A stretch of DNA of 64,000 nt from Arenimonas oryziterrae DSM 21050 = YC6267 (lineage in GTDB: Bacteria; Pseudomonadota; Gammaproteobacteria; Xanthomonadales; Xanthomonadaceae). Numbering within the stretch: position 1 is the first letter of the stretch; every line of letters begins with the position of its first letter. The stretch covers positions 186,001-250,000 of the forward strand of contig NZ_ATVD01000002.1 of assembly GCF_000420545.1 (NCBI RefSeq). Direction: 5' to 3'. This document shows, in pieces, positions 43,686 through 52,147 of the stretch. The notes below the pieces were generated by a model, which saw nothing but the letters and a program-made list of their open reading frames with translations, searched no databases and was not told the origin of the DNA. A program made the position numbers and the translations under genes.

Positions 43686-44960
43686 ATGCGCACTCTTATC
43701 GCTTTCGCCCTGGCCACGGCCTCGTTCAGTGCCTTCGCCGGCAATGCCAATCTCGATGCACCGCGTCGCGGTGATCTCGTCGCCACCCGCACCGTCGCCC
43801 TGCCCGCACCGAGCGGACAGATCGAACGCCAGCCGGTGTCTTTCAGCTGGAAACTCGATCCGAACGCGGCAGTGACCGAGCAGACGCCGTTCGCGTCGGA
43901 AAGCCGCGAATACTGGACGCAGGTGGACTCGGCCGAACTCACCCGCGGTTTCGCCATCGACACCACCGCGCCCGGCGCCGTGATCCGCATCAGTCCGATC
44001 GGCAAGGCCGTGCCGGTGCCGGCCGATAACCTGATGCTGCTGCGCGACGGCCGCGCGATCAGTTCGACGCAATCGTTCGCACGTCGCACCACGGCCGCAC
44101 AGTTGCAGGAAGCGGGCATGGACATCGACAACGGCGCGGCGGTCGTGCAGATCGCGCCGGGATTGGGCAAGGGACGCTTCCAGGTGTTGATGCCGGAAGC
44201 GAGCGGGCGCTACCTGGTGCACGTATTCGAACCGGAAAGCGAATACGTGCTCCAGGCGCGCGCGAGCCAGGCCAATGTGCTCGCCGGTGGCGACGTCGAA
44301 GTCAGCGCCGTGCTCGGCAAGGGCGACGCCGGACTGCCGGGCTCGCAGCTCGCCGGTCTGCTCGTCTCGCCTTCGGGCAAGAGCTACGACCTGAGCTTCG
44401 ACCGCAACGGTCGCGCCCTCGCCCACATACCGGTGGATGCCGGCACCGAGCCGGGTCTGTGGGACGTGCAGGTGTTCGCCGGCGCCAGCCAGGGCGAGGG
44501 CCGCATCCAGCGCGATACCCGCACCGCGATCGCTGTCGCACAACCGACCGCGCGTCTGGGCAATGGCGTCAGTTTCGACGCGCTGCGCCTGGGCTTCAGC
44601 GTGCCGGTGCAGGTCGGCTCGCCGGGACGTTACGAACTGCGCGGCACCTTGTTCGCCACCGGCCCCGATGGCCTGGCGCGCCCGGTGTCGGAAGCGCACA
44701 GCGCCGCGTGGTTCGAGCGCGGCAACCGTTCGCTCGCGCTGGCCTTCGATCGCAGCCATCTGCCCCCAGGCTATGGCGCGCCGTTCGAAGTGCGGCAGGT
44801 GCAGCTTAATGACCAGAGCCGGATGGGACAGCTGGAAAGCCGCGATCTGGCGGTGCGTGTGGGAACGCAGGGACCGTTCCTGCCCGCGCCGCCGGCTCCG
44901 GTGAGCCCAGTGGTCGCGCCGACGCGTGGCCGCGGCAATGCCGGGCGATTCGATCGCTGA
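43686..44960 (+). CDS. Secreted DUF4785-like protein
   Basis: A 424-residue exported protein (signal MRTLIAFALATASFSAFA, cut about 18). It consists mostly of beta-strands, with Ig-like segments such as VEVSAVLGKGDAGLPGSQLAG and FSVPVQVGSPGRYELRGTLF, and ends in a proline-rich tail. I place it in the DUF4785 group of xanthomonad and Legionella surface proteins, from memory of the family's pattern. It starts 11 bases after the hydrolase stop, so the two may be exported together. An ATG-proximal GAGG supports this start over the GTG at 43671. Confidence 0.65.
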   Translation: MRTLIAFALATASFSAFAGNANLDAPRRGDLVATRTVALPAPSGQIERQPVSFSWKLDPNAAVTEQTPFASESREYWTQVDSAELTRGFAIDTTAPGAVIRISPIGKAVPVPADNLMLLRDGRAISSTQSFARRTTAAQLQEAGMDIDNGAAVVQIAPGLGKGRFQVLMPEASGRYLVHVFEPESEYVLQARASQANVLAGGDVEVSAVLGKGDAGLPGSQLAGLLVSPSGKSYDLSFDRNGRALAHIPVDAGTEPGLWDVQVFAGASQGEGRIQRDTRTAIAVAQPTARLGNGVSFDALRLGFSVPVQVGSPGRYELRGTLFATGPDGLARPVSEAHSAAWFERGNRSLALAFDRSHLPPGYGAPFEVRQVQLNDQSRMGQLESRDLAVRVGTQGPFLPAPPAPVSPVVAPTRGRGNAGRFDR

Positions 44961-45003
44961 AGTTGCTCCGCCGATAGGCGGGCCATTCGCGATCGGCAAT
45001 AAT

Positions 45004-45035
45004 GACGGCCGGGCACACGCCCGGCCGTCTTCTTT
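45004..45035 (+). terminator. Rho-independent terminator after the DUF4785-like gene
   Basis: GACGGCCGGGC and GCCCGGCCGTC form an 11-bp stem with loop ACAC, directly followed by TTCTTTC. It lies 43 bases past the stop at 44960 and 12 bases before the MFS gene. Confidence 0.8.
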
Positions 45036-45047
45036 CGAAAGGGCCGC

Positions 45048-46199
45048 ATGGACGCCGACCTGCGCCGCTTCGCGATTTTCTATTTCTGCTACTACGCCGC
45101 CCTCGGCGCCTACACGCCCTATGTCGGCCGCTGGGTCGCCTCGCTCGGTCACGGCGGTTATGTCGTCGGCACGATGCTGGGGCTGTGGTACGCGACGCGC
45201 ATCCTGGCCCCACCGGTCTGGGCACGGCGCGTCGAAGCCAGCGCCCGCCCCGGACACTGGTTCGTCGCCGGATCCGCACTGACGTTGCTGTGTTTTGCCG
45301 GTTTCACGCTCACGCGCAGCGCCTGGGCGCTGTTTGCGGTCATGGCGGCGTTCGGGCTGTTCTACAACGCGGTCATGCCGCAGTTCGAGGCGATGACGCT
45401 CAAGGCGCTGGGCACGCGCAGCGGCGATTACGGCCGCATCCGCGTCTGGGGCTCGATCGGCTTCCTCATCGTCGCGTCGACGTACGGCTGGTTGCTCGAT
45501 CGCCTTGGCGACGGCGCATTTCCTTGGATCACCCTGCCCTTGCTGCTGTTGATGCTCGCGGCGGCATGGCCGCATCGCCACGACACGCCGCCCGATCATC
45601 TCGACACGCTCGAAGACGCCGGCCATTTGTGGAAGCGCCCGGGCGTGCGCCGCTTCCTGCTCGTCGCCCTGCTGATGCAATTGGGGTTCGGCGCGTTTTA
45701 TGTGTTCTACACCTTGCACCTCGCCAGACATGGCCACGACGGCGCGACGATCGGCGCGCTGTGGGGCCTGGGCGTGCTCATCGAGATCGCGATGTTCTGG
45801 CAGTCGCCGAAGCTGCTCGCGCGCTTCGGTGCGCCGGCGCTGATGTCGTTCTGCATCGCCCTGACCGTCGTGCGCTGGACAGCCACGGCCCTGCTGGCCG
45901 ATTCGCTCGCGTGGATGGCACTCGCCCAGCTCACGCATTGCTTCAGCTTCGCGATCTTCCATGCCTGCTGCATGCGTCGCATGTCCGATCTGTTCCCGGG
46001 CAAGCGCGCTGCCGCCGGACAAAGCCTGCTTTACGGCTTCTCCTCGGGCGTGGGCGGCGTGCTCGGCGCGGCGCTCGCGGCCGGCATGTGGGAATGGCGC
46101 GGTGGCACGGCGGCCTTTCTCGCGGGCGCGGCGGCGACCTTGATCGCGTTCATCCTGCACGCCCTGCGCGCAAAACCCCTGCCGGCGCCGACCGGATAG
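45048..46199 (+). CDS. MFS transporter, MFS_1_like (HcaT/nucleoside permease-like)
   Basis: A 383-residue membrane protein with about 12 spans. The N-terminus FAIFYFCYYAALGAYTPYVG and the loop GDYGRIRVWGSIGFLIVAS are typical of the phenylpropionate-permease (HcaT) branch of the MFS. LLYGFSSGVGGVLGAALA is in the last helices. The family moves aromatic acids or nucleosides; substrate is not predictable here. A terminator separates it from the gene before. Confidence 0.85.
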   Translation: MDADLRRFAIFYFCYYAALGAYTPYVGRWVASLGHGGYVVGTMLGLWYATRILAPPVWARRVEASARPGHWFVAGSALTLLCFAGFTLTRSAWALFAVMAAFGLFYNAVMPQFEAMTLKALGTRSGDYGRIRVWGSIGFLIVASTYGWLLDRLGDGAFPWITLPLLLLMLAAAWPHRHDTPPDHLDTLEDAGHLWKRPGVRRFLLVALLMQLGFGAFYVFYTLHLARHGHDGATIGALWGLGVLIEIAMFWQSPKLLARFGAPALMSFCIALTVVRWTATALLADSLAWMALAQLTHCFSFAIFHACCMRRMSDLFPGKRAAAGQSLLYGFSSGVGGVLGAALAAGMWEWRGGTAAFLAGAAATLIAFILHALRAKPLPAPTG

Positions 46200-46351
46200 C
46201 AGCGCGTCCTGAGCGGCGCCGCGATTGCGTTGCGGTGCCGGGTCCGGAGCGATGATTTATCCTAGACGCACGCGGCAGGGACCGCGATGCGCCCTCGGGC
46301 CTCGATACAGCCTGGCCGCGGGTTTCCGGCCACAGGGAGAGCGAACGATCC

Positions 46352-47323
46352 ATGGCCGCCGCCGTCCAGACCTTGCCTGAGGCCGCGCCGCGCCGCGTGC
46401 TGGTCACGGGTGCGAGCGGGTTCGTCGCGGCTTCGCTCGTGCGTCGTTTGCTGGCGCAGGGCCATGAGGTGCATGGCCTCGTGCGCGAGCACAGCGATCT
46501 GTGGCGTCTGGCCGAACTGGAAGACCGCATCACGCTGCATCGTGCCGACCTCTGCGACGCCACGCGCATTGCTGGAATTTTCGCTGCCGTCCGTCCGCAT
46601 TGGCTGTTCCATCTGGCGACCGCGCGCGCCGCGCACGAAGGCGACCAGACCTACGCGCAGAGCAATGTCCTCGCCGCCGCAGGCCTGATTGCAGCCTGCC
46701 GTCAGCAAACACCCGAACGCGTGATCGTGCACGGCAGCTCACTCGAATACGGTCATCGCGATCTGCCTCTGCGCGAAGACATGACACCGCAACCAACCAC
46801 CGCGCACGGACAGACCAAGGCCGAGGCGACCGCGATGTGGCTGCAGGCCGCGCGCGACGACGGCCTGCCCGTGACCGTGCTGCGTCTTTTCTCGGTCTAC
46901 GGCCCCTGGGAAAGCAGTGCGCGCCTGTTGCCGAAAGCGCTGCTCGCCGGCCTGGCCGCGCGCGAACTGCCGCTGACGCCACCGGGCATCCGTCGCGACT
47001 ACGTGCATGTCGACGACGTCGTGACGGCCAGCCTGCGCGCGATCGGCGCCGACGCGACGATCGGCGAAGTCGTCAACATCGGCAGCGGCGAACAGACCAG
47101 CAACGAAGAACTCGTCGCGCGCATCGACGCACTCACCGGCGGTCGCCTGCGCCTGGCGGAAAATGCCCATCCGCGCCATGAAAACGATGCCGGGCACTGG
47201 GTCGCCGACACCGGAAAATGCCGGACGCTGCTGGGCTGGTCGCCGACGCTGACGCTCGACGAGGGCCTGCGCGGAACGCTCGCGTGGCTGCGCGAACACC
47301 GACACCTGGCGATGTATGTCTGA
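46352..47323 (+). CDS. NAD-dependent epimerase/dehydratase with His in place of catalytic Tyr
   Basis: A 323-residue extended SDR. The NAD site is VLVTGASGFVAASLVRRLL (17-35); LFHLATARAA, HGSSLEYG and RLFSVYGPWE follow. The active-site motif reads HGQTK, with His152 where the YxxxK tyrosine is expected and Lys156 kept. It probably acts on a nucleotide sugar. It begins a six-gene operon that also encodes two glycosyltransferases, two methyltransferases and an aldolase, and overlaps the next gene by 8 bases. Confidence 0.88.
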   Translation: MAAAVQTLPEAAPRRVLVTGASGFVAASLVRRLLAQGHEVHGLVREHSDLWRLAELEDRITLHRADLCDATRIAGIFAAVRPHWLFHLATARAAHEGDQTYAQSNVLAAAGLIAACRQQTPERVIVHGSSLEYGHRDLPLREDMTPQPTTAHGQTKAEATAMWLQAARDDGLPVTVLRLFSVYGPWESSARLLPKALLAGLAARELPLTPPGIRRDYVHVDDVVTASLRAIGADATIGEVVNIGSGEQTSNEELVARIDALTGGRLRLAENAHPRHENDAGHWVADTGKCRTLLGWSPTLTLDEGLRGTLAWLREHRHLAMYV

Positions 47324-48104
47324 GATCGCCCTGCGCCAGATCATCGGTCGTCCCTCCCTGTCCATCGTCGTGCCGGTGTTCCGCAATGCGCCGTCCTTGG
47401 CGACCCTGGTCGAACGCATCGACGCGGCGATGGCCGCCGCCGGCCTGAGCCACGAAATCCTGCTCGTCGACGACGCCTCGCCCGATGATTCCTGGGCGCG
47501 CATCCGCACGCTCGCCACCGCGAGTTCGCACCTGCACGGTCTGCGTCACGCGCGCAACGAAGGTCAGCATGTCGCGGCGATGACCGGCCTCACGCGCGCG
47601 CAGGGCGAGATCTGCGTGGTCATGGATGCCGATCTGCAGGACCGGCCGGAAGCCATCGCCGGCATGGTCGCGCGGCTGCAGCAGGGCGATGCCGAGGTGG
47701 TGTTCGCCGGCCGCGTCGGCGACTACCAGTCGTGGCCGCGCATGCTCAGTTCGCGTCTGTATCGTCACGTCCTGCTCGGCGGCCTGACCCGATTACCCAC
47801 CGATGCCGGCATGTATTTCGCGATCACGCGCTCCGGTCTGGCGCGTTTGCGCACGCTGCGTCCGTCCGGGCAGCCGATGCTGATCGGACTGCTCGCCGCT
47901 GCCGGCTTGCGCTGCGAAAGCCTGCCGGCGGCCCGCGCCGAGCGGGAACACGGGACCTCGGCCTACAGCAGTTGGCGACGCCTGCGCTCAGCGCTGCGCA
48001 TGGCGCGTTGCGCCTTGTTTTCAGCGCGCGCGCCCGATGGGTCAGGCTGGCCGCAGGCCGTGCTGGCCGAGCCCCGCATCGGTCCGGCGGAGGATCGCCG
48101 ATGA
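47316..48104 (+). CDS. Glycosyltransferase family 2 (polyprenyl-phosphate-sugar synthase-like)
   Basis: A 262-residue GT-A enzyme. LSIVVPVFRNAPSLATLVER, EILLVDDASPDDSW, LRHARNEGQHVAAMTGL and VVMDADLQDRPE (the DxD-type site) are those of ArnC/DPM1-like enzymes, which make undecaprenyl-phosphate sugars. The usual C-terminal membrane pair is missing, so it may be soluble or rely on the membrane protein encoded next. It overlaps its upstream and downstream genes. Confidence 0.88.
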   Translation: MSEIALRQIIGRPSLSIVVPVFRNAPSLATLVERIDAAMAAAGLSHEILLVDDASPDDSWARIRTLATASSHLHGLRHARNEGQHVAAMTGLTRAQGEICVVMDADLQDRPEAIAGMVARLQQGDAEVVFAGRVGDYQSWPRMLSSRLYRHVLLGGLTRLPTDAGMYFAITRSGLARLRTLRPSGQPMLIGLLAAAGLRCESLPAARAEREHGTSAYSSWRRLRSALRMARCALFSARAPDGSGWPQAVLAEPRIGPAEDRR

Positions 48105-49720
48105 CGCGCGCGCGTTGGCCCGTGCTGCTGCTCGCCGGCCTGGCCCTGATCGCCTACTACGCATGGATCGCCTGGCAGGCACCGTTCAATGTCGGCGACG
48201 AGGGCTATCTGTACTACCTCAGCTGGGCGATGAGTCTGGGGCAATCGCCGTATCGCGATTTCGAACTGTCGTCGTATCCGCCCGGCCTGTTTGCGCTGCA
48301 CGGCCTGGTGTTCCGGCTGTTCGGTGCGAGCATCGAAAGCGGTCGCGGCTTCGACGCCCTGTGGCTGCTGGCCAATGTCGGTCTGGCCCATGGCGCCGTG
48401 CGCGGCATCGCCGGGCGCGGGCCGGCATGGGTCGCGACGGCGCTGGTCGCGCTGATTCCCGGTCCCTGGCATTTGTCCTATATCGCCACGCTGAGTCTGG
48501 CCTCGCTGTGGCTCGGCGTGCGTATCCAGTGCGACGGACGACGCTGGGATCATGTCTGGCTCGGCGGGGTCATTGGCCTGGGGCTGCAGATGCGCCTGGA
48601 CGCGGCGATCTGCGCGATGGCGCTCGCCCTGCTTGTGAGTTGGCGGCGCGCGCCTGCGACGCGCCTGGCCGGTGATTTGAGCGCCTTGCTTGGTACGGCC
48701 TTGCTCACCCTGCTGCCGTTATCTATTTACCTGCAGCAGCGCGGCCTGTTCGGCGACTATCTCGCACAGTTGGGTCATTTCGTCGGCATCGCGTCCGAAC
48801 GCAGCGGCGCCTGGTACCGACTGCCGCCGCCCGGCTTCGACGCGCTGTTTTCGGGCTGGCCGGGCGCCTTGTTTCCGGCGCTGTATTTCAGCTCGTTCGC
48901 GATCGTGCTGGGCGTCTGCGCGGTGGCCGGCAAGCAGATGCGGTCCTGGCAGTGGCAGGACCGTGCGCCTCTGCCGCTCGGCGTGCTGGTCGCCTGCTGG
49001 GTGCTGATGAATTTCCCGCAGCACGCGCTGGAACGGCCGGACGAATGGCATCTGTATCAGCGCGGTTTCGCCTTCGTGGTCGGTGCGTGCTGCCTGCTCG
49101 GCCAGGCGCCGCTAAGGGCGCTGTTCGTCCATCGAACGGCGCGCACGATCCACGCCGTCGCCGCGTTCTGCCTGTTGCTATTCACGATTGGCGGCTTGTG
49201 GTTTCCGGCCGGCGGTGGACCAGGCAATCTGCGCGGCGCCGGGGCCGTCGTTGTGTTGCCCAACGGCCTGCGTTTCGTCGAACCGATGGACAGCGACTGG
49301 GGGCGCGCGGCGACGGATATCGTCGCCGAGACCCGTCCGCAGGATCGCATCGCCGGCGTCCCGTTTGCGCCGGGGCTGAATTTCATCACCCAGCGCCTGA
49401 CGCCGGGCCGCCGCAATCACTACATGCCCAATGCCATCCGCACGCCCAACGACGATGCACAGAGCGCGGCGATGCTCGCCCGGGCCTCGCATGTCGCGTT
49501 GCAGCCGGGCTTCCAGTTCTCGCCGATGCCCCGGGCGGCGCTGGGCTGTTATGCGCCCGCGATATCCTTCGTCCTCAACCACGACTACGATGTGCGCCAA
49601 GGCTTTGCGCATCCGCTCCTGCTTGCGCGCCGACCGGGCACGTCCGATGTCGCGCATAACATCGTGCCGCCCTGCACCGCCCCTGTGGCAGAACCCACTC
49701 CTCTTCCCGATCCTGCCTGA
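48101..49720 (+). CDS. Polytopic membrane protein, GT-C-like glycosyltransferase
   Basis: A 539-residue protein with roughly 10-12 hydrophobic spans in the first 400 residues and a soluble C-terminal domain. The first outside loop has NVGDEGYLYYLSWAMSLGQSPYRDF, where acidic residues stand as in GT-C (ArnT/PMT-like) enzymes. It would transfer a lipid-phosphate-linked sugar made by the GT2 partner to a surface acceptor. The ATG overlaps the GT2 stop (ATGA). GT-C assignment is by topology and position. Confidence 0.75.
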   Translation: MTRARWPVLLLAGLALIAYYAWIAWQAPFNVGDEGYLYYLSWAMSLGQSPYRDFELSSYPPGLFALHGLVFRLFGASIESGRGFDALWLLANVGLAHGAVRGIAGRGPAWVATALVALIPGPWHLSYIATLSLASLWLGVRIQCDGRRWDHVWLGGVIGLGLQMRLDAAICAMALALLVSWRRAPATRLAGDLSALLGTALLTLLPLSIYLQQRGLFGDYLAQLGHFVGIASERSGAWYRLPPPGFDALFSGWPGALFPALYFSSFAIVLGVCAVAGKQMRSWQWQDRAPLPLGVLVACWVLMNFPQHALERPDEWHLYQRGFAFVVGACCLLGQAPLRALFVHRTARTIHAVAAFCLLLFTIGGLWFPAGGGPGNLRGAGAVVVLPNGLRFVEPMDSDWGRAATDIVAETRPQDRIAGVPFAPGLNFITQRLTPGRRNHYMPNAIRTPNDDAQSAAMLARASHVALQPGFQFSPMPRAALGCYAPAISFVLNHDYDVRQGFAHPLLLARRPGTSDVAHNIVPPCTAPVAEPTPLPDPA

Positions 49721-49730
49721 CCCGACCCCC

Positions 49731-50456
49731 ATGAACGACGCCGAACGCCAACTGCACAACGCCCACCAGCGCCACTACTACGAAACCGCGCTCGACAAGC
49801 CGGCGATGCAGGTGCTGGACACGCCTTATGTGCGTCGCCATGTCGATCGCATGATCGAGCACGGCGGTCTGCAGCCCGGTCAGCACATCCTGGAAGTCGG
49901 CGCCGGTCTGGGCAAGTTCAGTCTGCCGCTGCTGCAACGCGGACTCGACCTGACCTGCAACGATCTTTCGCCGGTCATGCTCGAGCGTCTGCGCGAAAGC
50001 GCACCGCGCCCGGTGCCGACCGTGGCCTGCGACATCATCGATATCGGCGCGCATGCGAAAGAAAAATTCGATCGCGCGATCGGTTTCTTCACCCTGCATC
50101 ACATGGTCGAGCTCGACGCCGTGTTCGCCGGCATCCGCAGCGTGCTCAAGCCCGGCGCCGAGATCTGTTTCAGCGAACCGTTCGGGCGCAATCCGCTGTA
50201 CCTGGTACAGATCGCGTTGACGCCGCGCATGACCCTGAAGGCCGAGCGCGGCATTTTCGATATGTCCGACAAGGTCATCCACGCGGCGATGCGCCGCGCC
50301 GGCCTGGAGCCGCTACCGAGCGCGAGCTATGGTTTCGCGCCGCCGTTCGTGGTCAATCGCGGCTGGGGCGGCCGGCTCGAAGACGCGCTCAATGGCCCGC
50401 GCTGGCTGTCGTTCGCGCATGCGTTCGTGATGTTCCGGGCACGTAATCCCGGATGA
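49731..50456 (+). CDS. Class I SAM-dependent methyltransferase
   Basis: A 241-residue Rossmann methyltransferase. The SAM site is HILEVGAGLGKFSLPLLQRG (about 53-72), with the acidic NDLSPVMLERL at the end of strand 2, and AIGFFTLHHMVELDAVFAGI as motif IV. The hydrophobic C-terminal part may bind a lipid-linked substrate. It starts 10 bases after the GT-C-like gene and overlaps the next methyltransferase by 4 bases. Confidence 0.87.
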   Translation: MNDAERQLHNAHQRHYYETALDKPAMQVLDTPYVRRHVDRMIEHGGLQPGQHILEVGAGLGKFSLPLLQRGLDLTCNDLSPVMLERLRESAPRPVPTVACDIIDIGAHAKEKFDRAIGFFTLHHMVELDAVFAGIRSVLKPGAEICFSEPFGRNPLYLVQIALTPRMTLKAERGIFDMSDKVIHAAMRRAGLEPLPSASYGFAPPFVVNRGWGGRLEDALNGPRWLSFAHAFVMFRARNPG

Positions 50457-51313
50457 ATCTGTCGCTCTACGCGTGTCCGCGCTGTCATCGGCCGCTGGCC
50501 GGCGATGCGCTCCGCCTGCACTGCCACGAATGCGGTTTCGCGCTGACCATGAGCGAAGGCCTGTGGCTCGACAACACCCTGGCGCAACCGCCGGGTTTCT
50601 CGCCGGACCGGCGTGAACACCTGAGCGACATCGAACGCGACCATTTCTGGTTCGGACCGCGCGATCATCTGCTCGCGAAACTCGCCGCGCGTGAACTGCC
50701 CCGCGGCGGCAACGCGCTGGAACTGGGCTGCGGCAGCGGACGCCTGTTGCCGGCCTGGAACACGCAGTTCGCGCAGACCTTCGCCGTGGAATCGTATGCC
50801 CGCTCGCTCGCCGAGGCGCAGGCGCGCGACGCGCGCACGACCCTGGTGCAGGCGGACGTGACGCGACTGCCTTTCGCCGACAACCAGTTCGACACCGTGC
50901 TGGCCTTCGATGTGCTCGAACACGCGCCCGCCGACGCCATGCTCGGCGAAGCAAGGCGGGTGGCCCGCGACGGTGCGCGCTTCCTGCTCTCGGTACCGGC
51001 GTTCCAGAGTCTGTGGAGCTATGCGGACGTCGCGGCCGGGCACCGGTGCCGCTATGACCTCGCGCAACTGCGCGGCGAGCTCGTCGCCAATGGCTGGCGC
51101 CTGCTCGGCCATACGCATTACCAGTTCGCCCTGTTTCCCGTGCTCTGGCTCAGCCGCCGCCTGCTCGGCGAACGCGGCCAGGCCGCCGAACGCCGTCCCA
51201 GCCGCGTCGCCACAGCCCTGCTGGGCCGGATCAATGCGCTCGAGGTCGGTTTGGGTGCCGGATTGCGTTTGCCCTATGGCACGTCATTGATGGCATGGGC
51301 CGAGGCGGTTTGA
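50453..51313 (+). CDS. Zinc-ribbon SAM-dependent methyltransferase
   Basis: A 286-residue protein. The N-terminus has a zinc ribbon with CPRC (8-11) and CHEC (24-27). The methyltransferase domain follows: NALELGCGSGRLLPAW (SAM site, about 87-102), RLPFADNQFDTVLAFDVLEH and HRCRYDLAQLR. The combination is common in enzymes acting on surface glycans or lipids. It overlaps genes on both sides, upstream by ATGA and downstream by TGATG. Confidence 0.87.
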   Translation: MNLSLYACPRCHRPLAGDALRLHCHECGFALTMSEGLWLDNTLAQPPGFSPDRREHLSDIERDHFWFGPRDHLLAKLAARELPRGGNALELGCGSGRLLPAWNTQFAQTFAVESYARSLAEAQARDARTTLVQADVTRLPFADNQFDTVLAFDVLEHAPADAMLGEARRVARDGARFLLSVPAFQSLWSYADVAAGHRCRYDLAQLRGELVANGWRLLGHTHYQFALFPVLWLSRRLLGERGQAAERRPSRVATALLGRINALEVGLGAGLRLPYGTSLMAWAEAV

Positions 51314-52125
51314 TGCACAAGGATTTCAAGCTGCTGCTGTTCGCCCACGAGCCCGCTGCCTTGCGCGCGGCCGTGGCCGCCGGCCTCAGCGATTTCATGG
51401 TCGACTGCGAATGGCGCGGCAAGACCGAGCGCCAGACCGGCGCCGATACCGATACCTCGCATGTGGGCATGGCCGAGGTGGCCGCCGCCGCGGCCGTTCC
51501 GGGCGCCCGCATCACCTGCCGCATCAACAGCCATGGCGAATGGACGGCACGCGAAGTCGACGCCGCGATCGCCGCCGGCGCGACCCGCGTTTTCCTGCCG
51601 ATGGTTCGGCGCATGAGCGAGGCCGAGCACTTTCTGCGCCTCATCGATGGCCGCGTCGAACCCGCGATTCTCGTCGAGACTCTGGAAGCCGTGCGTCTTG
51701 CTCCCGATCTCGCGCGCCTGCCGCTGTCGGCCGTGTACGTGGGTCTGAACGATCTTGCGATATCGCGTGGCAGTTCGCTGATTTTCGAGGCCGTGCTCGA
51801 CGGCACCGTGGCCAGGCTGCGCGACATCTTCGACGGCGTTGAATTCGGATTTGGCGGCGTCACCCTGCCCGGCTGCGGTCACCCGGTACCCGGCGACCTG
51901 CTGCTCGCGGAAATGCAGCGGCTGGAATGCGATTTCAGTTTCATGCGGCGATCCTTTCACCGCGACGTGCAAGGCAAGGACATGACGACCGAGGTCGCAC
52001 GCCTGCGCGATTTCTGGCGCCGCCTGGGCCTGCGCAACCGCAGCGAACGCAATGCGCAACACCAGCAGCTGCAGCGCTGCCTGCAGATGCTGCTGGCCGA
52101 CAGCCCCGCCACCGCGCCGGCCTGA
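51313..52125 (+). CDS. HpcH/HpaI-family aldolase
   Basis: A 270-residue class II pyruvate-type aldolase. ITCRINSHGEW (Arg70 in the substrate site), RVFLPMVRRMSEAE, ILVETLEAV (Glu122 metal ligand) and VGLNDLAISRG (Asp147 metal ligand) are intact. Such enzymes add or remove pyruvate at aldehydes, and in this setting it may make or trim an unusual sugar acid. The ATG at 51313 overlaps the previous stop (TGATG); it is the last gene of the glycan operon. Confidence 0.82.
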   Translation: MHKDFKLLLFAHEPAALRAAVAAGLSDFMVDCEWRGKTERQTGADTDTSHVGMAEVAAAAAVPGARITCRINSHGEWTAREVDAAIAAGATRVFLPMVRRMSEAEHFLRLIDGRVEPAILVETLEAVRLAPDLARLPLSAVYVGLNDLAISRGSSLIFEAVLDGTVARLRDIFDGVEFGFGGVTLPGCGHPVPGDLLLAEMQRLECDFSFMRRSFHRDVQGKDMTTEVARLRDFWRRLGLRNRSERNAQHQQLQRCLQMLLADSPATAPA

Positions 52126-52147
52126 ACACGCCGCGCCGCGGCGTGGC

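Noticed and set aside
43464-46160. 898-codon open frame on the minus strand
   Set aside because: It covers the DUF4785-like and MFS genes in antisense, with low-complexity Arg/Gln/His-rich translation.
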